Positions 1 through 7,044 of a DNA stretch of 12,662 nt are shown here, piece after piece. The stretch is from Gracilaria caudata (Eukaryota > Rhodophyta > Florideophyceae > Gracilariales > Gracilariaceae): contig JASCIV010000387.1 of assembly GCA_030374735.1 (NCBI GenBank), positions 1-12,662 of the forward strand. The letters run 5' to 3'. How positions within the stretch are numbered: position 1 is the stretch's first letter; every line of letters begins with the position of its first letter. A model generated the notes under the pieces. The model did no database searches and was not told where the DNA came from. It saw nothing but the letters and a program-made list of their open reading frames with translations. Position numbers and translations under genes: made by a program.

Positions 1-348
1 CTCGCAGTGTACAAGGCATTGAAAGGCAGAATTCATGTAACATGTGTTTCCGAGGTTAGCGAAGGTTGGTTCATGACGCGTATGCGCTGCGGATCTGATG
101 TTATAAGATGACTGTCGTCGCCTACGATTTTTGCGGAGGCTGTCGACGACATCATCAAACTTGTTCTTGATACCTTTCATGGGAAGCGTGCTGATATGCA
201 AAGATTGCGAAAGAGCTTTCTTTGTAAACGCAGTCCATGTCTCTTCGAAGGTCAGTGGAATATATATATCGGTAAACGTTGAGGACAAATTCCAGTTGCA
301 GATATTGACTTGAGTACGCTCATTCAATCGATTCAATGTTCTACGCAT
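1..348 (-). CDS. Ubiquitin-specific protease-like protein, N-terminal part (cut by window edge)
   Basis: The minus frame opens with ATG at 348-346, four codons after an in-frame TAA, and stays open to base 1 (116 codons). Residues 98-112 read NLGNTCYMNSAFQCL, essentially the Cys-box of ubiquitin-specific proteases (peptidase family C19). The catalytic cysteine is in NTC and the oxyanion-hole asparagine precedes LGN. This family removes ubiquitin from substrates. About 95 residues of unrecognised sequence precede the box, including a basic run (KNRRRR) near residue 78. No Asp or His box is visible here; the rest lies past the edge or, if the molecule is circular, at the right end of the window. 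The box is very specific, so family membership is fairly sure. Activity is not, since a catalytic domain needs roughly 300 residues. A short upstream ORF starts at 377 and overlaps the start in another frame. Confidence 0.75.
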   Translation of the reverse strand, partial: MRRTLNRLNERTQVNICNWNLSSTFTDIYIPLTFEETWTAFTKKALSQSLHISTLPMKGIKNKFDDVVDSLRKNRRRRQSSYNIRSAAHTRHEPTFANLGNTCYMNSAFQCLVHCE

Positions 349-920
349 TGTAAAACGCCATTAAGGTCGGTTTTCATAGTTTTACAATCAATCTATGTTT
401 GTAATGATGTGAGACAGGCGTCACTTGAATAGGATCGTCATCATCCTCATACTCATAACAAACAAAAAAACACAAAGATCCAATTTCAGAAAGCTATTTT
501 GCGGAGGTTCACATTTGCGCGCCATCAGCTTGAAAGGTCAGTGGCCGTTGCGAACGGTTGTGACGCATTTCCAAGCGTTTTTTTTTTGTATTTAAGCCAA
601 ACACCCCTTGCTAGGAAGAGCGCTGGTTCGAACAAAGTTTCATAATCATCATATTACGATTTCTGTTCTGTTAGGGCTCGATTGGAAATCACTATTTTCG
701 GAATTTCATATTAGGTTTCGAATCATAAACTTTTTCACAAATGTGGCCATCTTTAAATGAAATGGACTCCACTATTTTTCATATGATCCTTTGAAAATTA
801 AAAAGGTAGAGGCTTGCCTCCCTTGCACGTGTAACTTTGTTGTATATAACTGCATATCGACAAAGCATAATTTCCACTTTGGGTACTGCTAAAGAAAGAG
901 AAGTTCATTCGCAGTTCAAA
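349..920. other. Divergent intergenic region between the protease-like and CAP-like genes
   Basis: This stretch separates the minus-strand protease ORF from the plus-strand gene at 921. It holds a run of ten T at 579-588, a TATA-like TTAAATAC on the minus strand near 586-593, and one isolated GGTTGTGA at 556-563 matching the motif of the array at 5748-5949. A minus-strand acidic reading frame (457-374, containing DDDD) sits just after a T-rich tract that could be a 3' splice site, but it is out of frame with the protease ORF. No other gene is evident. Confidence 0.4.
843..849 (+). promoter_or_regulatory. TATA box (TATATAA) of the CAP-like gene
   Basis: TATATAA lies about 72 bases before the ATG at 921. 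This gives an expected transcription start near 873 and a leader of about 45-50 bases. It also argues against any start upstream of 843. Confidence 0.5.
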
Positions 921-1388
921 ATGTCTCGTCGTCTTCCAGTAGTTACTTATAACAACAAAAGACTCTCTCAAAGCCTGTTTGGTACTATCAACAAACTACG
1001 TGTAAAAAATGGAGAGTATCCTCTTATATGGGACGAAACTTTGTTCGAAATAACTGAACTTCACAATATGTGTTTCGCGAAATTAGACGATTATCATATG
1101 AATGATTTCAACCTTGGTGTGTCATATTTCTTTTTGTATGATAGATATCTATTCTTGGATCCGTCGGATTTGCACCAAATCATTCTGAACATGAGCCTAG
1201 AGGCCAAGGGCGGTTACAATTTCTCACCTCAAGATATTAGAGAATGTAGATCCAAGAAGATCGATGATGATATGTATACCAACTTCCTCACCAAGTTGAA
1301 GCACGGTGCTTGTTCCGTGGTTAAGGCCGGCTATTATGTCTACGTAGCTTATATTTTCTCAAAACAGCCACCTCTCGGAGGCAGTTAG
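921..1388 (+). CDS. Degenerate CAP-superfamily (SCP/GAPR-1-like) protein, 155 aa
   Basis: The start is ATG at 921 (context caaaATGtc); the frame is open upstream to a TTG at 837, but that would place the TATA box inside the gene. Three blocks resemble small CAP proteins such as GAPR-1, in the right order and spacing. Residues 23-41 have I-N-x-L-R-x-K-x-G-x-x-P-L followed by a helix ending in A53. Residues 94-101 read ExKxxYNF. Residues 137-153 form a strand plus PPLG (GYYVYVAYIF...QPPLG), like the CAP ending before PPGN. Length equals that of GAPR-1. Against the four-residue H/E site, His59 and Glu94 may be kept; the first Glu (position of Val67) and the His of the GHFTQ motif (around Met118-Tyr119) appear lost. 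There is no signal peptide, so it is probably intracellular. AATAAA follows the stop by 21 bases. The gene is well supported; the family is an inference from pattern. Confidence 0.7.
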   Translation: MSRRLPVVTYNNKRLSQSLFGTINKLRVKNGEYPLIWDETLFEITELHNMCFAKLDDYHMNDFNLGVSYFFLYDRYLFLDPSDLHQIILNMSLEAKGGYNFSPQDIRECRSKKIDDDMYTNFLTKLKHGACSVVKAGYYVYVAYIFSKQPPLGGS

Positions 1389-1409
1389 GTGGAACGGCAT
1401 CGTCGTTCA

Positions 1410-1424
1410 AATAAAAACTTTATT
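1410..1424. terminator. Two-way polyadenylation element
   Basis: AATAAA (1410-1415) and TTTATT (1419-1424) form a palindrome with a 3-base centre, so each strand reads AATAAA. The plus copy ends the CAP-like gene. The minus copy could end the convergent secreted-protein gene with a 3' UTR of about 285 bases, as I saw no closer minus-strand signal. Confidence 0.6.
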
Positions 1425-1703
1425 TCCCATACCATGAAAACCAAAATCACACTACTCTGTGACAAGAAACGCTTGCACCCATCAATTCCTTCGGCTCGAC
1501 CGCCATGTCTCACAAAAGTTCCGAAAAGCAAACTGTAAAGTACGATCGAGATTAACAATTTAAAACGAGGTTTATCGGATCCCTTGTGTGACGCATAGAA
1601 AACAAAGCACGAATAAAAACCAAGGGATCAGTGAAGATGTAAATACTTTTCCCATCCTCATAAAGCTCTCTCCCTCTTTTACTGATATATGATTAGATAA
1701 CTT
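1425..1703. other. Intergenic region, no gene seen
   Basis: It lies between two convergent genes. Apart from a second plus-strand AATAAA at 1612-1617, which may be a reserve polyadenylation signal, I see nothing in it. Confidence 0.5.
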
Positions 1704-1779
1704 AACAATTCATCTTCGCAAATCCACGGAAAGAATTCGCGAACAATTCATCTCCGCAGATCCAAGGAAAGAATGCGTG
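1704..1779. repeat. Tandem duplication, 2 x 38 bp, over the stop codon of the secreted-protein gene
   Basis: Units 1704-1741 and 1742-1779 both begin aacaattcatct and align without gaps with only a few mismatches. The unit is not a multiple of three, so it changes frame. In the outer unit the minus strand reads Met-Asn-Cys then TAA; in the inner unit the same codons run on into the second copy, which ends the protein ten residues later at a TGA. Confidence 0.9.
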
Positions 1780-2354
1780 CGAAGAACCATTAGGTCAGTA
1801 ATTCCGTGGCGATATGCATCAATCAATGACCTGGCAAATTGCTCCAGCAGCCCCTCGAAATCAAATAGAACCTCAGTCACCAAGAACGGAATCTCTATCT
1901 TCTGTGTTCGAATCGCGTCCACCTCTCCTTTCGAAAGTGCCACAGAGAGCAACACAGTCTGGTTTAGAGCACCATACACGACACATGTATCGTCCTCGCA
2001 AACTGACGGCATATCTGCAAGTGGGAGTGCTCGGATCTCCTCCGCCTCGGTGATGGAGAAAAGTGGTGCATCCTGGCACTCCATACCCAGAGTGTTCTTA
2101 TTTACCCTACCGGCATTGAAGATGTACCTAGTACCACCAGACGCCGTTTCGTGAACTGTTACGCATCTGAAGAGCAATATATTGGCTAGGATGGTTGTCG
2201 GCACTTCATTCTTCAAAATGTTACCGGCGTCGATGGCGAGAAGTGGTCCGGTGCTCTTACATTCTGTTACCTCGAGAATCGGCATTCCATTCGCTCCTGT
2301 CATAGACAGGATGATGCCAAGGAACATAAGAGTGGAAAGTTTGAGAAAATACAT
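1710..2354 (-). CDS. Secreted six-cysteine protein of unknown family, 214 aa
   Basis: ATG at 2354-2352 begins a textbook signal peptide: Lys5, a hydrophobic core over residues 6-18, and small residues near a likely cut after Gly23. The mature part has six cysteines (32, 64, 93, 119, 124, 204), enough for three disulfides, and two N-glycosylation sequons (Asn131-Gln-Thr and Asn203-Cys-Ser). It is rich in acidic residues and strand-like hydrophobic stretches. I do not recognise the family; the spacing does not match the ichnovirus cys-motif knot as I know it. A TATA box lies 118 bases upstream. The last ten residues come from the 38-bp tandem duplication; with one unit the protein would end at Cys204. 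A secreted effector is a reasonable guess but only a guess. Confidence 0.85.
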   Translation of the reverse strand: MYFLKLSTLMFLGIILSMTGANGMPILEVTECKSTGPLLAIDAGNILKNEVPTTILANILLFRCVTVHETASGGTRYIFNAGRVNKNTLGMECQDAPLFSITEAEEIRALPLADMPSVCEDDTCVVYGALNQTVLLSVALSKGEVDAIRTQKIEIPFLVTEVLFDFEGLLEQFARSLIDAYRHGITDLMVLRTHSFLGSAEMNCSRILSVDLRR

Positions 2355-2472
2355 GATTGGAGTATGTGGGGGATATGTGGGAGTGTGGGTGAACGATAAA
2401 ACGAAACGCAGACAGAAGAGTTGTAGCTCTGGCTGAGAGCAATTCCAGATTACTCTGGTGAGTGAGAACGTT

Positions 2473-2480
2473 CTTTTATA
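2473..2480 (-). promoter_or_regulatory. TATA box (TATAAAAG) of the secreted-protein gene
   Basis: The minus strand reads GGGTATAAAAGAAC. Transcription would start near 2449 and give a leader of about 95 bases. The same octamer precedes the polar-protein gene at 11072-11079, which suggests a shared promoter style. Confidence 0.65.
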
Positions 2481-3170
2481 CCCTTTCGAAATTAAGCACG
2501 AGATGCATTTGGTTTTCGCGTTGTTCCCAGCCTTGAACTATGCGTCTTCATGCCGACTTCATTTTTGTTTGCAAGGCATGAGAAATTCTTCCATTTTAAC
2601 ATGGGTAAGGATTTGTGTCATGCTGGACACATGTCTGTCTTATGTCGTTGTCCTGAATTGTGAATGGAGGAGGTTTCTGGTTAAGGCAAGCATTTGCGGG
2701 CATTGAAATGTTGGCAGCAGCACCTGACTGATTCCCATACGAACAGGTTAGGTGGTATGACTACTGCTACGTGAGCTGGACCACGTCATATGGAAGTCAC
2801 TCTGTGCAACCCAGGGAGTGTATCTAATGGCCTGAAGATCGTCAAATCAAATAATTAGGTGGTCAGGTGATTGATTGGAAAGGAATAGAAGTGTGCATGG
2901 AAAATCATAGAAGTTCAGTCGGACAGAACACCTCGCTGTCTGCTGACCTGGTTGGATATTATCAGACCCTTGGATACTTTTCTGTGGGTTGCACAGAATC
3001 ATTTCCGCATTTACTTACATTTAACCAAGACGCGGAAAGCGATGGACGCGGATGGGACGATGCTGGTTATCGGCTAATTATGCGATCAAAGCTCGGCAAT
3101 GGGTCGAGCGCCCAGTGCCTTAAAACTTGGCTTGCTCATCATCGCAGCCAGGTGTGTGCGAAGAAGCGGT
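2481..3170. other. Region without a convincing gene
   Basis: The only ATG-led frame of note is on the plus strand at 2897-3244 (115 residues). It has no TATA box or polyadenylation signal near it, no recognisable domain, and it runs into the decayed region that follows. I treat it as chance or remnant. Confidence 0.35.
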
Positions 3171-3547
3171 TCACATGGAGGCTAATTGCCACAGCAGTGC
3201 GACCTCTATGGCCTTCTTTGCCTGCAACTCCTGAATCTCCTTAGTCTGAATCCTACCTCCAGCAACGCAAAGCTGTGTTGATTGCGGTACATCTCTCTCG
3301 AGATCTTACTGGTTGCATGTGCTTCGCCTTTTGTTGCATTAAAACAAGAGGCCCAATCTAAGGCTTGGTCAAGCGTCAAGCCCTTGACGCTTTCAAGCCC
3401 GCATGTGTTGCAGTTGTACCTTCGGACCTTGTTCTCATGTTTGAAGTTTCTCCTTGAAGGTAGGAAGGCGGACATCTCCGTGTGAGCGATCGAAATCGCA
3501 GAGATCGAAAAGTAGCACGTGTGAGAGATTATGAGCTCAATTCTCAC
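3171..3547 (-). pseudogene. Possible gene remnant with CxxC motif and charged helix
   Basis: Two minus-strand frames without a proper start look coding-like in succession. The first (3547-3206, led only by GTG) contains RRYNCNTCGLE near 3438-3406, a zinc-binding-like CxxC. The second (3305-3171) is charged and helical, with GGRIQ followed by EIQELQAKKAIE. The frame changes between them, and a GTAAGA donor-like site sits at 3309-3304. The second piece faintly recalls the start of a reverse-transcriptase domain, where an E-I-x-x-L-x-x-K-x-A-I-E pattern occurs, but it is too short to decide. Both frames could be open by chance. Confidence 0.2.
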
Positions 3548-3879
3548 CTCTGAACTTCAGATTGGATGCGATTGCAGCGAGGCCACTGTACTCTGCCATT
3601 GCACATTGTCATTTGTCGGATTCCACGATTGATGCTTACGGTGTGGAGATCATTTCAAGAAGTTGGCAAGTAGGAGGCTAACTTTATCTCCGTTGTCTTG
3701 CCGAAAGATGCAAATATTTCTCGCCCAATATGTTGGTCCCACCGAAGGTGGTGTTTTATTGGAACGCTTGCGAGCACATGACGTCACTCTGTTTGTATGA
3801 GTTTATGGATGACATGTTTGGGGTGGGTTACATGACCAGATCGGGAGATAAAGGGTCATGGCCTAACTGGTTTTGAGGA
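3548..3879. other. Region without a gene
   Basis: No ATG-led frame of note, no TATA box with a downstream gene, and no repeat was found here. Confidence 0.4.
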
Positions 3880-5345
3880 TGAGCAGAGAGATGATCAGAG
3901 CAGCAAAATGTAGGGTAGAGAAATGATGAAATGTTGGCGTCATTACCCGCTCTTTCTGTTGGCTGGTTGTTGGAAGAAGACATTAGGAGAGGTTCGGAAG
4001 AAAAGTCGTGCGGGGCCAAAGAAGTGGAGAAGTTGTTGAGATGGACAACTTTTCTAATGTGTCACTTCGGAGATGAGAGCGCTCTCTTGGTGATGAGTAT
4101 GTTGCTCAGTTTCCACACGCTCATGACTGTGGAAGACGTTCGTGATTTCGATCAGCTTGGTGAGCGAGATTATAAATTCTACTTATGTGTTCGAGATGGT
4201 AGAAGGGTCCATCGTGAACATAGGACCATGCACGCTGATATGGGAAACATAACTTATGGCCCTGTTTTCCGACTCTATTCAGCAGTGCACGCTTCACTTT
4301 CTTGTCGGGGGGCAAAGGGTGCCTAATGCATCACAGTCTCACGCCGCTATCTACCTGCACAACAGCTCGTTCTCCTTGCTCATTTGCCTCGGCAAAGAAC
4401 TTTCCGTAGTGAACTCCGTGGAACATTGACCGCAGACAGCAGACCGCAGAGGTAGCAGAACTTCCATACCTCACACTACCTCCTGTTTCACAGTTGTTGT
4501 GCACAAAAAAGTTGTTGTACACGCACTTGAAGTCATGTTTGGTAGAGTTGATCTTATTGGGTTTCAGAGTGTGCGGATAATCAAGTTAAGAAACAGTGAG
4601 CAAATGTGGCGACGTATGCGGATGCTCATTCGGCGAGATAAAGCTCCTCACCCTAGCGAACACCTGCTCAACGGGGTACAGACATGCGCGAACGAGTGGC
4701 ACGACGCACGCAGAGGGGATTTGTCCGGGGTATGGCGAAGCTCGTCTGCTGTCGACCTGAACTGTGTGCACTCGAGCAGAGAAAGCACAAAGTTTTCTCC
4801 TGACGCATGAGACACTTGCGCAAATACAACAGAATCAACGGTTAGCAGTACTGTGCCACTCTGGCTGTTCCCGGCTCATCCAGATGCATGGCACACTCAA
4901 ACCCCACCACCTGATCGTCCATGCATCACGGCAGCATATTGTTAGACACGGCTCTGAGCGGCCTGACGAACGGCGCTCGTCGTGTATGTCGTTGCTGCCC
5001 CAAGTCCAGGGCGAGGCACAATAGTCGCTGCTTCAGTTGCTGGGTCTCCAATTGGGCTTGACACCGTCTGCAGTCTTGATGCTGTTGCATGCACATGTTG
5101 TTTCTAAACAGGAATCTGGATATCGAGCGGGAAAGCACTGACGTTAGTGTGCTAATGCTCCGGAGGTGTGGCGAAAACAACGGCTTCGTGGTCGTAAAAC
5201 GATAGGGCAGAAACGATCTCTCTTCCCTATCTGTCGATGGGGAGTAGAAAATGAAGGGCGAGGGCGGGGCAACTTCTGATGATCGGCTAAATGTACCTCC
5301 GGAGTCCGGCAAAATGTCAAGGGCCAAGTTCATCAAGACTAAGCT
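3880..5345 (-). pseudogene. Repeat unit copy A: broken paralogue of the 7045-8250 unit
   Basis: This stretch aligns along its length with 7045-8250 in the same orientation. Anchors include a shared 16-mer (atacaacagaatcaac at 4824-4839 and 7915-7930), cgagatggtag (4192-4202 and 7399-7409), and cagttg-tgggtctcc (5035-5049) against cagttg-tgagtttcc. The coding strand appears to be minus: both copies have an ATG at the same place (5333 here) followed after four codons by Asp-Ile-Leu. About 230 bases between 5050 and 5280 are absent from copy B and may be an insert or an intron (GTACAT donor-like site right after Pro-Asp-Ser-Gly). Beyond it the frame matches copy B over about 34 codons (T-E, I-V, L-G-x-A pattern), then stops accumulate. 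The family is unknown. Boundaries are good to about 50 bases. Confidence 0.55.
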
Positions 5346-5509
5346 TCTTTGTCATAGTGGCGGTAGGTGCCACAGTATCTTCATTTAGCAGTGAGCATCG
5401 GAGCGATTATGGCAGTGGCGCAGCAATGTCGAATCGTTAGAACTATCCAGTCTGAGCTCAATCGACATAGATTCAGACTTAACATTGCGTCTCTCTTCAA
5501 CTGCATTGT

Positions 5510-5747
5510 GCTTTCCAGATCCGACCCGCTCTTCAGCACGCGTTCGACAGCGACCGGAAAGGGCCACGTGTGAGGTGAGCACCGACTTCTGCTTTGTGCA
5601 AAATCCACCAATCGCGCCCTGCCACGCAGGCTTTCTACAACTGACAGCTCTTTCTGTCAGCACAAGCCCCGAATGCCGCTCGCTGCTCCACTACTTCAGC
5701 GTCGCCGCACCCCCTGCCATTGCGTCTCCCTTCCCCCTCCCCAAGCG
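5510..5747. other. GC-rich stretch before the motif array
   Basis: This segment is visibly richer in C, G and CpG than its surroundings and ends in a pyrimidine tract at 5723-5742. A plus-strand frame without any ATG is open from 5395 through it, and a clean donor-like GAG|GTGAGC lies at 5572-5580. It may be an exon, or simply GC-rich regulatory DNA. Confidence 0.3.
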
Positions 5748-5949
5748 GGTTGTAATTGCGGCTAGCCCCGGGTCTGGCAGGTTGTAAAAACGTTCCTGTC
5801 TTGGTTGCGGGTTGTGAAAGTGGCCCTGTACCGCCGGTTGTAAACTCAGTCCCGACGAGGTTGTGATGGCGTGATGCCCCCTTGATGGTTGTAAAACTCC
5901 GGGGTTTCGGTTGTGATGGCGTATGCCCCCTCTATGGTTGTAAATTTAT
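5748..5949 (+). repeat. Array of eight GGTTGTRA motifs
   Basis: GGTTGT begins at 5748, 5780, 5810, 5836, 5859, 5887, 5909 and 5936, always in the same orientation and followed by AA or GA. Intervals are 22-32 bases and most intervals end in a C-rich block. The last four or five copies alternate GGTTGTGA and GGTTGTAA, giving a higher-order period near 50 bases: copies 5 and 7 share ggttgtgatggcgt and a following tgccccc. Possible roles are protein-binding sites (origin iterons, enhancer, transposase sub-terminal sites) or a decayed minisatellite. Confidence 0.85.
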
Positions 5950-5968
5950 CCCGAGCCCTGGAATCCTC

Positions 5969-5988
5969 GCTGGTGGTACAACACCAGC
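5969..5988. repeat. Short perfect hairpin next to the motif array
   Basis: GCTGGTG and CACCAGC pair perfectly over 7 bp around the loop gtacaa. It lies 20 bases after the last array motif, so it may belong to the same element. Confidence 0.5.
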
Positions 5989-5992
5989 ACAC

Positions 5993-6051
5993 GACTAACG
6001 CTCTTACTCTCTTGTTTGTCTTCTGTTTTCTATTTTTGTGAAGGTATACAG
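5993..6051 (+). promoter_or_regulatory. Candidate 3' splice site
   Basis: A branch-point-like ACTAAC (5994-5999) is followed by a long pyrimidine tract (6001-6038) and then by AAG (6041-6043) or CAG (6049-6051). The parts are in the order and spacing of a good animal acceptor. If it pairs with the GTGAGC donor at 5575, the intron would be 477 bases and contain the GGTTGT array. Confidence 0.35.
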
Positions 6052-6306
6052 GTTAGCGACCCCGGGAAGAATGGCTTACGATGTTTGGAATCTGGAAGTG
6101 TAGAGAACTTGGGTGGTGTGCGTTTTGTACAGTTTTGTCGTAGTTTTCTGTTAGTCTCAGGTAAAAGAAAGAGGCATATGCCTCGCGTTGTATTAACTAA
6201 TCTGATCATTAAGCGTTTGTACAACGGGAAGCCAGAACTATCCTCATCGAATCTTAATCGCTCCTGGCAAAAAACCGTGCGAGCACGTGAAAGTGCGAAA
6301 AGATAA
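6052..6306 (+). CDS. Possible terminal exon, basic 84-residue tail
   Basis: The frame after CAG at 6051 is open for 84 codons to TAA. It has no useful ATG at its start, so it would only be expressed as a spliced exon. The product is basic, with a GKRKR nuclear-signal-like cluster near residue 43 and a basic C-terminus. I do not recognise it, and no AATAAA follows closely. The main support is the splice-site context just upstream. Confidence 0.22.
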   Translation, partial: VSDPGKNGLRCLESGSVENLGGVRFVQFCRSFLLVSGKRKRHMPRVVLTNLIIKRLYNGKPELSSSNLNRSWQKTVRARESAKR

Positions 6307-7044
6307 ATGAAAAGGTTTCGTGTGTTGAGATGTGGTAGGCTCTTGGTTGATATCGTTTGTAAGTTCAAGTAAACTACAGATCCATCTTCTTTCCGTTCTT
6401 TCGGTCATTTCTTAGCCAGCTTTACTTCGTTTTGCATGATACACAATATGTGCCCAAGAGAAGAGAGCAAATGCTACCCTCCCTTTCTACGAATGGAAAA
6501 TGTAGAACGTTTCATCAAGTAGTTGTCGATCGGGTCACTCAGGCATTTCAGAGAGACCTCTGCAGGGCTAACATAATGTCCCATCTCTGATTATTAACCC
6601 CCCGCCAAGCCGGCAATGACATATTCTTGTCTCATGCTAACACATCCTTTAAAAAGCCTAGAGTGGAACTGTTTTCGGTGGGGTTAGGAACAAATGCTGA
6701 ACCTTGACCTAAAGAATTTGCGGGATTACCGTGGAATGGAATGTGAACTGAGTAGTTCAAATTACGCAAGAAGCACCGCCGCCGGTATTGAAGACTGCAA
6801 AATGCTTCTCCACCGATGACTATCCAGAAATCACAAGCGCCAATATTCAAGAGGAGCCTGAATTCACGATCAGGTGCTACAGAAAACTATTGCTGCGGAC
6901 AAGTTCATGGTTAGCGCAAAGGCTAAAACTGCAAACCTATGCGAGGTAGGCTGCTAAGCTTTGTTGTTTGAAAGAGAGAGTATATGAATTCTGACTGCTT
7001 GGGAAAGCAAGGCTTTAATTGATGTGTTGTGAGATACGTTGCGA
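6307..7044. other. Region without a gene
   Basis: No ATG-led frame of useful length, no TATA box paired with a gene, and no repeat was seen. The frame on the minus strand at 6850-6632 starts only with TTG and shows no motif. Confidence 0.4.

Noticed and set aside
600..640. tRNA gene suggested by GGTTCGAA near 625
   Set aside because: Only part of a B-box matches; there is no A-box, acceptor stem or anticodon arm around it.
837..920. Longer version of the CAP-like ORF starting at 837
   Set aside because: Its first codon is TTG, it contains the TATA box, and ATG 921 has a sound leader and context.
1777..2154. 125-residue plus-strand ORF
   Set aside because: It is antisense to the secreted-protein gene, which has a signal peptide and a TATA box.
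4926..5336. 136-residue minus-strand ORF in copy A as an intact gene
   Set aside because: The listed start at 5336 is TTG (ATG is at 5333), most of it falls in the block absent from copy B, and the conserved block downstream is in another frame.
5748..5949. CRISPR array
   Set aside because: The repeated core is only 8-9 bases, intervals vary from 22 to 32 bases and are themselves partly repeated, there are no cas genes, and the DNA is eukaryotic in type.
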